A DNA stretch of 64,000 bases. Source: Apium graveolens (Eukaryota; Streptophyta; Magnoliopsida; Apiales; Apiaceae). How positions within the stretch are numbered: position 1 is the stretch's first letter; every line of letters starts with the position of its first letter. Under the pieces are notes generated by a model, which did no database searches, was not told the DNA's origin, and was given only the letters and a program-made list of their open reading frames with translations. The stretch spans positions 55,280-119,279 of the forward strand of contig NW_027420682.1 in assembly GCF_009905375.1 (NCBI RefSeq), written 5' to 3'. This document shows positions 22,606-33,824 of the stretch, piece after piece. The position numbers and the translations under genes were made by a program.

Positions 22606-23539
22606 CTAATTAGCATCTTGAAGAGCTTCTTCCACTTTCTTTGGTTCAGTCTGAGATAGAAAGGAATGATAGAGACATTCATTTGATGTTGCAGTTCTAG
22701 TTCTGACACCTGCTTCAGGATCTCCAATAATTAAGTCAGGTGTATGTGATTTGGTCCACTTCCTTGCAGATTGAAGTTGACTTCTAGAAATGGATCCTCC
22801 CCCATGATCCATGCTGTCTCCATCAGCATTTTCTGATGCTCCCCCTGTAGTTATGCTCTCTGAGACTTCAGAATTTGACTTGGATCCTTCAGGATTTGAA
22901 GTATCGGAGTTTCCAGAATTATCAGAATTTAGCCAGTGACAGGTTCTGATGCTTCTTGAGAGTCTTGAGATGTGTTAGGATCTTCAGCTTGCTCCCCTGG
23001 ACAGGTGCATTTTCCTTTGGAGTTGTTACCACAGATTCAATGACATCAGTACTTACAGGATCAGAGTATAAGTCATCAGAATTTACAGAATCAGAATTTA
23101 AGTCTTCATTTTCAAATCTCAGCTGATCGTGATCATTGAAATTTTCAAGTCTAGTAATCTTCTTATCAAAAGATACATTGATAGATTCCATGACAACCCT
23201 TGTTCTTAAATTGTAGACTCTGAAGACTTTTGTGGAAAGTTGATATCCAACAAAAATTCCTTCATCAGCTTTTAGATCAAATTTTGACAGATGTTCAGGA
23301 TGAGTCTTAAGAACAAAACACTTACATCCAAATACATGAAAGTATTTCAGATTTGGCTTCTTTTTCTTCACCATCTCATATGGTGTTTTTCCATGCTTGT
23401 TTATGAGTGTTGCATTCTGTGTAAAACCAGCATCCTGTACAGCTTCTGCCTAAAAGTAGGTTGGCAGCTTTGCTTCATAAAGCATAGTTTGTGCAACTTC
23501 AATGAGAGTCCTGTTCTTTCTTTCTACAACTCCATTTTT
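22606..23539 (-). pseudogene. SIRE-A1 integrase C-terminal region and variable linker
   Basis: In the segment 23374-22922, FHVFGCKCFVLK and DEGIFVGY are the conserved post-catalytic integrase block, followed by a Ser/Asp-rich linker of repeated NSD/YSD words. A second segment (22812-22606) continues in another frame. Upstream, the plus-strand complement of GVVERKN (near 23520) supplies the catalytic Glu just after the stop at 23540. The linker length and composition differ from SIRE-A2 (53656-53051), so this part evolves fast. Confidence 0.75.
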
Positions 23540-24436
23540 CTATGGAGTTCCAAGTGCAGAAAATTCATGTTTGATTCCATGCTCTTTGCAGAACTTTTCC
23601 ACGATTGAATTCTTGAACTCAGTGCCATTATCACTTCTTATAATTTTAACAGAATCTTTGACCAACTTATCCAGCTGTCTGACATGATCAACTAGAGTAG
23701 ATGTAGTTTCATTCTTCTTATGCAAGAAGTACACCCAAGTGTACCTTGTGAACTCATCCACTATAACCATGGCATATTTCTTCTTTGCAATAGACATGAC
23801 ATTGACTGGACCAAACAGATCAACATGCAGTAGGTGATAAGGCTCAAGAATTGATAACTCAGTTTTGCTCTTGAAAGAAGATTTTCTTTGTTTTACCTTT
23901 TGACAAGAATCACAAAGGTCATCAGGAGCAAACACTGATTTTGGCAGTCCTCTTACAAGATCTTTCTTTACAAGCTCATTTACGTTCTTGAAATTTAAAT
24001 GAGAGAGTCTTTTGTGCCAATTCCAGCTTTCTTCAATTGATGCTCTACTCAATAAACAGATTGCAGAACCATCAAAACTTGTTGAAAGTCTGGATTCATA
24101 AATGTTACCATGCCTGTAACCTTTCAGAACCACTTTGCCTGTAGAATTGCTTATAACTTCACAGTGTTCTTTAAAGAAATCCACATGATAACCTCTGTCA
24201 CAAATTTGACTCACACTCAGCAGATTGTGTTTAAGTCCTGAGACAAGAGCTACTGTTTCAATGATGACATTCCCAAGATTAATATTGCCATATCCCAGAG
24301 TTTTTCCCATGTTTCCATCTCCATAAGAAACTCCTGGGCCAACTTTTTCCACAAAGTCTGAGAGCAGGGCTTTATTTCCAGTCATATGTCCTGAACATCC
24401 ACTACCCAGTACTAGGATGTTTTTCATAAAGACCAC
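23540..24436 (-). pseudogene. SIRE-A1 protease and integrase core
   Basis: The protease motif reads VLGSGCSGHMTG; the family has L-D-S-G, so the catalytic Asp is replaced by Gly. The integrase zinc domain spans WHKRLSHLNF to CDSCQKVKQ. The first two catalytic Asp are in LLHVDLFGPV and IIRSDNGTEF. The segment ends with a TAG where the family has a Gln just before NGVVERKN. The integrase inserts the DNA copy into the genome; the protease matures the polyprotein. The Asp loss would abolish protease activity. Confidence 0.85.
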
Positions 24437-24737
24437 TAATGGTTAGTTTTAAGGACCCAGACTTGCTTGGATCCTTTGGCCTTTTTAAGTTTGTTAGCAT
24501 TTGCAGCGGATTAATATCAGAGTTTATGCTAACATGCTGTTTATCAGAACTTATATCAGACTTTGCATCAGACTTTACACTAGAAGGAATTAAAGTAACT
24601 TTCTTCAAAGAAGGTTTTATTTGATAATAATTATAGTACAAACTATGATATTCCTTACAAGTATAAATGGAATGCCATAGACTACAACAATGAAAATAAG
24701 GATTTTGTGGCTTAAATCTAACAGACTGACTCTTAAC

Positions 24738-26756
24738 TCATGACTTAGGAGGTAAAGAGTGTATATTCTTATTCTTCCTGCAAAAAGAAGCAAGATGGTT
24801 AGAGTTTCCACAGTTATAACATTTCTTTCTGGGAGCATTAGGAACAGGCATATAATTATTGCTTTTATTCACACCTTCCTTTCCATTCCTATTTTTCCTA
24901 GCTGCCTTTACCTTGTTGACATTCCTTATTTCTTTCAGCTTATGCTTAAGCTGCTTCTTTGTCAGTAAGCCTATGTTGACTTCAGCTAGTTTATCCTGTT
25001 CTAATTTGTCAGAAGTTGACTTTTCCTTAACTTCTGCTACAGACTCTTTCATCTTTTCAGAATCAGACTTTACAGTTTTAGCTACAAACTTAACAGGATT
25101 TACCTTTGGCTTAGCAGTTTGTTTAACAACAATTGGCTCAATTTGTTCAGTTCCTTTTTCACTTTTCTCATCTCCATAACCTAAGCCCTCTTTCCAGTTT
25201 CCACTACTTAATAAATTCTGAGTTGTTCTGCCAGAGTTAGTCCAAGTCCTGATAATCTCTCTTTCCTTTTCTAACTCAGTTTTTAGAGATTGATTCAATT
25301 TTAGCACTTCATCTCTAACATAAAAAACATCATCTCTTTCTTTCTGAGTTTGATGGAACTTAACTAACTTCTTTTCTAAATAGTCATTCCTTTTCTTATA
25401 AGCAAGATTTTCAGAAGTTAATCTTTCACATGTTAAAGTTTGATCTCTGTAACTAATAAACATAGTTTTAAGATATAATCTCAACTCAGTAATATTATCA
25501 GTATGAAAATCATAAGTTGTTTGAGGTACCTTTAATTCAGCAGTTTCAGGGCTACCATCAGGATTTGCCATTAAAGCATAATTCACCTCATCTTCAAAAT
25601 CTAAAGAGTCTGTCCAGCTTTTCTTCTTTGTGACAAGTGCCTTGCCTTTGTCACTCTATCCTTTCTTGCAGTAAGGAGATATGTGGCCTCTTTCACCACA
25701 ATTATAGCATTTGACATTTGAGTTGTCTCCTCTGTCAGACTTTGCACTTTTTCCTTCATACTTTTTGAACCCTTTCTTATCAGTACTTCTACCTTTCTTG
25801 GAAAACTTCTTTCCCCTTCTGAATTTCCTGTAGGCTATCTTTGTGATACCCTTCACCATAAGAGCACACAATTTCATCATCTCTTCATCAGCATCTATTT
25901 CAAGTAAACTTTCAGTTTCTGAATCATCATCATCAGAACTTGATGATTCTGAATCAGACTTTATAATGAGAGCCTTTCCTTTGCCTTTCTTTGATATAGC
26001 TACTTTGGGGATTTCCTCCTCAGCCTTAAGAGCAACTGTCCTTGACTTTCTCCCATGCCTCTTGCTCCTTTGATCCATCTCAAGTTCATAAGTCTTGAGC
26101 ATACCATAAAGAGCATGGTTGTCTCTTATAGTAGTAGACTTCAAATCCCAACTTTCAGGAAGAGCTAAAAGGAATTTTAGATTTAAATCTTCAAGATCAT
26201 ATTCCTTGTCCACCAGTGACAGATCATTCAAGAGTTTGACAAACTTGTCATATAAGTCGGTTAATGACTCATCATCTTTTGAGTCAAAGTGCTCATACTC
26301 TTGAGTGAGTATAGTCCTCATGTTCTTCTTGATTGCATCAGTTCCCTGGCATCTTGTCAAAGCATCCCATATCTCCTTTGTAGTCTTGCAATGAATTACC
26401 CTGTTTGACATGACATTATCAATGGCCCTATGCATCAAATGCCTTACCTTTGCATCCTTGGCAATGGATGAGATATCTTCAGCTGTATACTCACTTTTCT
26501 CCTTTGGTATGGTCTTTGTTGGCTGATCTGCAACTACAACAGTGAGCTTGGTTAGCTTATGTGGTCCTTCATTAATTCTGTCAAGGTATTCTGGATCTGT
26601 AGCTTCCAGAAACGTAGCCATCTTCACTTTCCATATGGGATACTCAGAAGGCCTCAGTATGAGAACCCTAATAGTCTTATATCGACTGTGGATTTGATTG
26701 TTTTTAGTTTCTTCAGTTTTGGCGGGCTTGTTTGGATTTTCTGCTTCTTCAGACAT
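24738..26756 (-). pseudogene. SIRE-A1 Gag with two zinc knuckles
   Basis: Begins with ATG at 26756, only about 50 nt inside the 5' LTR. Residues 1-230 are a Copia-type Gag (RPSEYPIWKVKMATFLEA; NRVIHCKTTKEIWDAL). A Ser/Asp-rich acidic stretch follows, then zinc knuckle 1, CYNCGERGHISPYC, at about 25700. A stop at 25656 interrupts the frame, which resumes (25586-24738) with a coiled-coil-like Lys/Glu region and zinc knuckle 2, CYNCGNSNHLASFC, at about 24810. The large Gag with two widely spaced knuckles fits SIRE-type elements. After 24738 a degenerate linker (24641-24402) leads into the protease. Confidence 0.85.
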
Positions 26757-26795
26757 GATTGTTTAGATCTTTACTGTATGTGTGTTAACAGATAA

Positions 26796-26807
26796 GCTCT
26801 GATACCA
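26796..26807 (-). other. SIRE-A1 primer-binding site (initiator tRNA-Met)
   Basis: GCTCTGATACCA on the plus strand, i.e. TGGTATCAGAGC on the coding strand, two bases from the LTR edge. Confidence 0.88.
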
Positions 26808-26809
26808 AT

Positions 26810-27404
26810 TGTTAGTTCACACAACACTGTAAAAGGGGGTTGAATACAGTGTTTAATACAATCAAATCGATTTCGAACACAAGTAACAGTAAACAGATAT
26901 ATTCAATATAATAAACTCTATTACAATGGAATTGTTCTCTCTCAGTGATGAACAAATATGATGAGAGCTGCTAGGTTACAAGGTATGATCTTCTCGATAA
27001 TGATAACACATATAGTGTAAACCTATGCCTATATTTATATAGTACACAGTTATAAGATAACTTCTAATTGATATGGAATATAATTATGTCTCCTAAAATA
27101 TATCAATCAGATATCTTATATAATTCTTTCAGTCCTCTAACTCTTTCCACGCATATTTTCTTTTGTATTAGTCTCGATCTTCTTTCCTATAAATCAGCTT
27201 CCTTCCTTAACTGTAAGTCCTCCCGTACTTAAGTTCTGATATCTATCTTCTGATATTTATCTTCTGATAACCTAATTTCTGATATCCTTAAGTTCTAACT
27301 TCCAGTAAGTACTGATTCCAGTAAGTACTGATATTTCCTGTTTGTTAAGATCTGAAAACTAAACATGAAATATATTAGACATGACATCTCAAATATATCT
27401 AACA
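26810..27404 (-). repeat. SIRE-A1 5' LTR
   Basis: 595 bp, TG...CA, followed by the CTACT target duplication. Differs from the 3' LTR by scattered substitutions and a short deletion in the AAGTACTGATTCC repeats, so the insertion is not brand new. Confidence 0.92.
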
Positions 27405-27409
27405 CTACT

Positions 27410-28056
27410 TGTTTCTTATAAATCTTGTGTTACCTCAAATCGGTTTTCTTGCATATTATTTATCTATGTTGTTCAATTTTTGGCTTGGGATGTGCACGAT
27501 AATATCTTTTTTTATAATTTGTAGCACCAGGAAAATTATAAAATCAACGTGCCTTTTTAATTCAATTAGTAATCAAAGAAGTTACATGAGCGGGAAATTT
27601 TCACATGAGGTGATTTATGAATTAACGATATTATTGGTGATTTTGTTTTTTAGATTTTGTTAAGATAAATTATACATATTGAAATGATTTTATTTCTGTA
27701 TGTAACCTGACACTGTCAGTTTTAGTAGTTTTATTAGTGGGTTACTAATCGCATTCAACAACCAACATTTAGTCCTTTGTTTGCGTAATTTTTCCAGCCT
27801 GTAAACTGTATTGTTGATTCAGATGTCGTCATTGTGCAATGATTTGCTTATATGTGTGGTTGAATTTATTATCTGTATGAGTGGTAGTATTTGTGATGTT
27901 ACATGCATATTTGTGTTGTTACATTTGCATGTTTATCTCGGTTATTTATCATGTTGATTATTTATACTTGTGAAAGACATTTCTTTGTTAAGTGATTGTC
28001 CTTTTCCTTTCTCAATGTTCTATTTACGTGAATGTTTCTGTGAAGATCAAGCATTA
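27410..28056 (+). other. Possible intron sequence of a host gene
   Basis: T-rich sequence directly continuing the pre-insertion site of SIRE-A1. A pyrimidine tract (CCTTTTCCTTTCTC near 27998) and TTTCTGTGAAG (ending about 28045) could form the 3' splice site before the coding exon. No other feature. Confidence 0.3.
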
Positions 28057-28419
28057 ATGGTGTATAAGTTACCATCCGGAAAGGAGTCAATGACGGCATC
28101 CAAGAGGCCTATCAAGAGTGACTCGTCTCTCGAAAAACTGACCGAGAACATAACTGTGGCTCCTCCCGCCTCCAACCAACCTTTAGACCCGAGGCCCTTA
28201 ACGACAGGGGTTAAGTTGAGAAAAGACGAGGGGACTATTTCTGAGGACGCTAATGTGTTTAGTGATGCTGACAGTGACGCTGACAGTGATGCTAAGAGTG
28301 ACACAGACGGTTGTAATCATCATGAAGAGACAATTAACAACTTGAAGAAAGTGAAGGCAGAGCTGGAAGAAGAGTTGAAGTATCTGAAAGAGAAGGTGGA
28401 AGCGCAGGTGGATAGCTAG
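28057..28419 (+). CDS. Hypothetical host protein, acidic with C-terminal coiled coil
   Basis: 120 codons from the ATG at 28057 (MVYKLPSGKE) to TAG at 28417; an upstream in-frame ATG at 27970 is less likely because the sequence before 28045 looks intronic. Visible parts: a Lys/Ser-rich N-terminus, a Pro-rich middle, an acidic repeat (DSDADSDAKSDTD, about residues 70-83) and a C-terminal heptad-like coiled coil (about residues 90-117, NLKKVKAELEEELKYLKEKV). I do not recognise the family. After the stop, the +1 frame stays open for about 40 codons (LVEDVVALKLELARG) and continues the helical character, so the present stop may result from a frameshift. The codon composition is unlike that of the surrounding transposons. 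Confidence 0.4.
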   Translation: MVYKLPSGKESMTASKRPIKSDSSLEKLTENITVAPPASNQPLDPRPLTTGVKLRKDEGTISEDANVFSDADSDADSDAKSDTDGCNHHEETINNLKKVKAELEEELKYLKEKVEAQVDS

Positions 28420-29813
28420 TGGAAGATGTGGTTGCCTTGAAGCTTGAGCTTGCTCGTGGGGTGGGCAAGCATATTTTATTTGTCCTACTCATAAAGGAGG
28501 TGGCAAAGAGGGGCGGGCTTTTACCAAATATTAAGCATATTTAACTCAGCGAATTACCCTAGTATCTGCTTTTATTTTGTGGGTACATGGGATACTTTAA
28601 AACGATAGATATTAATGTTTTTTGATGTTGGCTCAACAATCATTATTCATTTCCTTAAGGGATTTCGCGTTCAGTTAGAAATTGACCTAAATTTGTTTCA
28701 TCATATTATTGAATCCGTTAGCATTATAAGTTTTTTACAGTTGTATTAGCCCATACATAATTGAAAGTACTTGTTTGCTTTTAATTCGGTAAAGTAGACG
28801 AGGTATACAACGTTAAAATTTGTAGTTTTATATATAAAGCCGTTTCAAGATCCGTAATAGTTATTGACTTAATGGGGTTATAGATCCTCTAGCCCCGATA
28901 AATAAAATTTAACGGAACCTACCTTTTTGGTTATGCAGATTAAAGTTATGTTCTGCAATCTAATTTATTATCACGATGATTTGAATGTCCAAAAAGTCCT
29001 TACTATTTGATTCACATATTGTGTTACTGGTCTAGTTTCTTTAACGAGGTAAATTAAGATAGGGAATTAGAAACCTATGTTATGTTTGGTCGGTGGAAAT
29101 CAACGGAGGTTATAGGGAAGATTAGAATAAAACCGAGTGAGTTAAAAATTATTAGTATAGGAAAATGTGTATGGTGAAAAGTGAATGTAGCAATCCTTCT
29201 AAAATAAAGGGTTTGAGTTCTAAAGGATGTTAAGAATGGAATGGAGCAATGAATGCATGCGAAGAACCAAAGTTTTTGTACTTTAAATTCAATCTACATC
29301 TAGCTTGTCGGTCTTTATCCTGGGCATTTGAAGGCATTTTGTTCCATCTAAGTTGGGACATCGATCCATTCTTCTTGCATTTATCTACTTCCTCAAATGA
29401 TGAATATTGTAATAATAAAGTAGTCGAAGAGCAGAGCTGCAGGTGCTTTTCTTATCCGCAGCTGAAGTGTTTGAAAATGTACATCGCCAAGACAAGCTTA
29501 TTAAATAGATACCGGCAAGGGTCAAATATAGAAGGACAAAATGGGCACTTCTAGTCGGGCATCGACTCTGGTCACTATACGTGGTCAACTTCTCACTTTT
29601 AGTCGGGCATTGATTGTGGTCAGTATATATGTCTTACCATTACGCTGGATTTACATTGCTCTTTTGAACACAGGAGACCACCTGTTTACATATTAGTAAT
29701 AGTTTCTGAAGGTGTATTAATTATGAAAAGAAGGTAGAGATTTCTGCAGCAGTTGAGTCTGGCCATGTCTGCAACAGTTGAGTCCTGCTAATATCTCAAG
29801 TATAAAGGCCAAT
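28420..29813 (+). other. Noncoding stretch before Tekay-1, with two short duplications
   Basis: No gene is supported. An imperfect 48-bp duplication is seen at about 29547-29640 (AGTCGGGCATCGACT at 29553, AGTCGGGCATTGATT at 29601). Two copies of TCTGCA(G/A)CAGTTGAGTC lie near 29742 and 29769. It ends with the CCAAT target duplication of Tekay-1 (29809-29813). Confidence 0.5.
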
Positions 29814-32800
29814 TGTTACGACCGGCATTTTATGTAATATTATTTGTTGATTGGGTATAATATTAAAGTCAAATGAAAATATATTCAATGATTGTACGCT
29901 AGTGTGAGTGAAAGTTTCTGCATTATAAATTTGCTTTGTGTAGTATATGATTTTTCAAAGCAAGAGTTTATTTAATTTCTTTATTTTTGAATTATAAGGA
30001 ATATTCTAAGCTTTGGAAAAATTTTCTTTTAAAAGGTATTTTGTTCACAAATTTTGAAAATGATTTTATAAAGTCTCTAAAAATCCAAGTTATTTTATGG
30101 TATAAATTTTATAATTTTTGAACTTGTATTTTATTTTATAAAAATAAATCATTATAAATTTTAGTTGTCATATTTATCAAATTACATAAGAGACCATGCA
30201 TGCAAATCACCCTTCTATTCTCTCAAAGGGCAAACAAGACTTTTCCAACCCCACTAACTCATTTGATTATTACCAAATTACTACCTTAGCCTTGCATGCA
30301 AAATGGCCTAACTTTAACCAAGGGACATTTTTGTAAGTTCTCACTTCCACTCATCATTTGTAAACCAAATAGCATAAAACAAAGAAATCAAAGTGGGAGA
30401 GGTCATTTTCATTCCACACTCCAACACCCCACAAATTTTCTCTCCTCCCCCTCCCACATTGCTCTTGGCCGAAGGCCAATTCCCCACCCCCCTTTCATTT
30501 TTCAATTCATTCTTCATCTTCCCAAATGTAAATCTTTTACCTACATTCATCTTATATACTTTCCAAGTATTTTGTGACTTGGAAGTTGAAGTTCCATGGA
30601 TGCATGTGTAGTTCTTATGTGATCTCCAAAGAGAAACTCTTGATTCTTGTGAATTCAAGAGCTCTCTATGAGATATATTATGTATATGTGCTAACTAAGT
30701 GTTTTATGGAGATATCATGCTTTAAAATCCTTTGCATGATACTGAAATTTTATTATATATTTATGTTTAGCCATGCATGTTAGTTTTAAGACATTAAAAT
30801 GATGATCAACCATGAGTTGCATGCTACTTTTTTCGAAATCATGTAGTTATGTTTAAAAATCTATAAATTCGAAATATGTGTGCTTAAAATAGATTGTTTT
30901 CATGATAAATTTCTTATTAATACTTAAAAGAAGTTATATTTCATGATTATTAAGGATGAGTATTAGGTGCAAGTCGATTTTGCAAGCATTTAAAACTTTA
31001 TGCCTAGCCGAAATCTTGTTATGTGCTTTCCATGAGTTGCATGTCATATATTTGGTTGCATGTTGTTGTTTTTGGGCATGGATGATCTCACCCAAGTTTA
31101 TTTTGAGAATAAGGGAGTTATTTCAGTAGATCACCATGTATAAGTCTTGGTTTAAGTATTGAGTTGTTGTTAGTTGAGTTTGTCAAGTCAAAACCTTGGA
31201 AAATGAGAGTTATAGTTTCTGCAGAAAAATCAGTATAGCACCCTGAGGTTTAGAGTGAGTTTTGACCATGTCATTGGTGTGAACTTTGAGGCTCAAGCTA
31301 CCAGAAGTTAGTATTGGGAGTATATAAAAGGTTTTAGGAGTTGGTTGGAGGATTGCATGTCATTTGGTTAGGTACACAAGTAGAATCACAAAATCTGTCC
31401 AGCAGGGGACAGTTTTGTTGCAACTTAGAAATAGGGAGATTTGACCATGTCATGGGTAGGCCCTCATTAGGCCCAATTGGGCCTTAGTTAGAGGGTATGT
31501 CAGAGAAGTTTTTCCAACCATAGTTCATAGGATATGAGCTAGAACCATGTGTCACAAGTTAATTCAAGTCAGGGCATTTTCTGCCCAGAAAAACAGGGGA
31601 ACCTTGGACTTTTAGCTTAGGCCCAAGAAGGCCCAAACCAGACCCTTGAGCCACATCAAGTTTGTGAGATGCCCTTAGGTCAGGAGAGTCTTGTGTAAAA
31701 GTTTTGAAGGAAAACTTGTAGTTTAAAAGTGTCTAATGTACTCAAGAAACCATAGTTGTCATTCTGAAATTTGCACCAGTGAGCACTATCACTTATCACA
31801 TAGTTTTAGAACACTTAGAAGTGAGTATTAGGTCGACCACCATAGTTTTAAGATAGTATAAGGTCAGTAGAGAAAAAGGCACAAGTGAGGGTCAATAGGT
31901 TTTGGATAATTTAGGAAAGGCACATCGAGTTAGGAAGCCAAAATTAGAAGACCTTGTCTAGTTTAGCGACCAAGTGACTTAAGTTGTGAGTCGAGATCAT
32001 CCAAGCCTAGTGATGCATTATGGTATATATGGTGTTAATATATGATATGTGAATATGTAGCTATGTGTGTGGAATTGTAATTTAAAAGTGAATATAAATT
32101 AAGTGCATATAGGCCTAAGTGCCATCCGTGTTTAATTTCGGGTTGTAAATAGGTTAAGATGGTAAGAATATATTATAATGAGGATTATTATTATTTATGT
32201 AGGATCTTGAGACGAGGGAAAACTTGCCATAAAAGTCGAGTGAAGCTCCAGTTGCTCCTACCAGTCAGACCAGACCAGCCTATCTCAAGGCAAGTGATTC
32301 AACTTGACCTTCGTATTTACTAAAATCAGTTCATATATATATCGATGAAACTATCCTGAGTCATTTTGATATATTTAAATCAAGCGTATCTTATGCTTAT
32401 CTTTGAATCATATAAAATGCCATGAACCCTCAAGTACTTATTGCAAGTAGATCAAAAGTCATACCATGCTAGTATACCAAAGTAATGGTGATGCCATGAT
32501 AAAATAGAGAATTTGTTATAATACTTTATTGATCCTTTTGATTATCATGCTATTGCACCCTGATGCTTTGATTCAACTCTTGAAATAACCTCGATAGAAA
32601 CTTTATCTTGATACCTAAAAGCCAATCATTTCTTAAATTCATTCATGATTATTTGATAACCCTATCCTTACCCTAAAGATTGATACCCTGTTATATCTTG
32701 AGCTGATGATCACTTTCTTTATATTTTAACACCTCTATCCTATTGGAACCAGTGATGCTTATCTTCTTGATGTTCTAATACCTATACCTTGTCTACAACC

Positions 32801-33687
32801 ATTGCTTTAAACCTAGTTTGGCATTACTCTTTCATATTATCCAATAGCCTTGCTCAATTTCCTTGTCAAAGTTCTTGTTTATGGAAACCTCTCAGTTACC
32901 CTAATATAGTAAAGTCTAGTGGATAATGGCCCTGAGATTTAGTGTCATATTTCCAGTGTTTCAAGTTGATCTATAATCCCTTGATAAAAATACAGTCAAA
33001 AGAGATTTTGTCATAAATCGGCATCAGTTTTTAAAATGATTAAAATGTGGATTTTTCAGTCCCAAAGGGGGATAAATGTTTTCTTTGAATGGTGGATCTG
33101 GACTGAGACGCGAGTCCTTTCCGCACTTATATTAGGCTTAAAAGTTGCCTAGGGATTCCCAATAATGTTTTAAAGCCCAGCGAGGTTCGGGATTACTTCG
33201 CGGCTGATCACCGGCTGTAATTCGTAGCGTCATAAAATGATTTTGATTAAGACATGATTTTAAAATTGTTTTGATGCAAGCAAAATGATGCCATCTCACA
33301 TAGTTTTTATCTCTCGTTACCTTTGGTTATGTCTTTCCATTATCGTTCTTAAAAGTATATCTCAATTTATGTTTTGTGTCGTACTGTTAGCACTTGTTGA
33401 GCATTTGGCTCACTTCTTGCTTTACCCTTATATTACAGCTAGCAGCTATGGTTAGATTCAAGCAGACTGCCCGTAAGACCTGTGATGCTGATGCTTATGT
33501 TCGAGCTCAGGTAGAATAAGTAATAATAGTTGTGTGAGGACTCGGTATTCTAAATCAGATGTAATAGTTGGTAGTGTTGGGCTGTTCCAAACCCTAAATT
33601 GTAAGATCTTGGATTTTGGTTGTGTATTCTTCATTAAAAAGATGTAATAGCTATATTTATTTTGCTGTTTAAGTTGGGGGTGTGACA
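29814..33687 (+). repeat. Tekay-1 5' LTR (3.9 kb)
   Basis: Starts TGTTACGACCGGC and ends GGGGGTGTGACA. Noncoding, except that its last 240 bp contain the first exon of the candidate accessory gene (33448-33510). A TGAGCATTTGGCTCAC motif near 33400 is shared in similar form with the minus-strand LTR at 61772-64000. Lacks a 23-bp segment present in the 3' LTR near 41884. Confidence 0.93.
33448..33510 (+). CDS. Candidate accessory gene, exon 1: histone H3-tail-like N-terminus
   Basis: ATG at 33448 with a favourable context (G at -3, G at +4). The 21 codons begin M-VRFKQTARKT. After removal of Met, residues 1-10 align without gaps to histone H3 residues 1-10 (ARTKQTARKS): R2, K4, Q5, T6, A7, R8 and K9 are identical and S10 is replaced by Thr. 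The exon ends CAG followed by GTAGAA at 33511, a good donor, in phase 0. It lies inside the 5' LTR. The 3' LTR copy (42797) has the same sequence but a TAG at codon 6 (42812). Function is inferred, not shown: it might bind readers or modifiers of H3K4/K9. The short length allows chance, but the exact register argues against it. Confidence 0.5.
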
Positions 33688-33824
33688 GGTTTTGGTATCA
33701 GAGCTACGGTTTAGAGTCCCTGGACAGCCCAAATAGGTTATAGGATATGTGTGTAGGATATAGATAATATGCGAGAGAGTAGGTTAAGTAAATTATTATT
33801 AATACTCCTCTTATTGGTTGTCAG
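33511..33824 (+). other. Predicted 314-nt intron spanning the LTR end and primer-binding site
   Basis: Donor CAG|GTAGAA (33511); acceptor CTCCTCTTATTGGTTGTCAG ending at 33824, with a pyrimidine-rich tract and TTAAT branch-like sequence before it. Removal joins two phase-0 frames. The intron includes the LTR 3' edge (33687) and the primer-binding site (33693-33704), so spliced RNA could not be reverse transcribed by the normal route and would serve only as mRNA. Confidence 0.45.
33693..33704 (+). other. Tekay-1 primer-binding site (initiator tRNA-Met)
   Basis: Canonical TGGTATCAGAGC, five bases after the LTR-terminal CA. Confidence 0.9.

Larger units (their letters stand above)
15032..27404 (-). 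mobile_element. SIRE-A1: SIRE-like Ty1/copia element with third ORF
   Basis: Complete element with both LTRs (15032-15642 and 26810-27404) and the target duplication CTACT (15027-15031, 27405-27409). Read on the minus strand: 5' LTR, primer-binding site, gag with two zinc knuckles, protease, integrase, RT, RNase H, a 1.5-kb spacer with a TATA-type promoter, a long third ORF, polypurine tract and 3' LTR. The extra ORF after pol and the order integrase before RT place it in the SIRE/Maximus part of Copia. Gag, pol and ORF3 all carry stops or shifts. SIRE-A2 at 45977 is a second member of the same family. Confidence 0.92.

Noticed and set aside
29249..29554. 101-codon ORF before Tekay-1
   Set aside because: No recognisable domain, and Cys/Phe-rich composition as expected of random AT-rich sequence. 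It overlaps a short tandem duplication.
30296..30783. Short ORFs in the Tekay-1 5' LTR (and their copies at 39622-40110)
   Set aside because: Same sequence in both LTRs, no codon bias or domain, and frames differ between the copies.
31310..31335. TATATAAAAGG in the Tekay-1 LTR as a TATA box
   Set aside because: Plausible in isolation, but about 2.1 kb upstream of the first coding exon and with no supporting start-site sequence. TA-rich words are common here.
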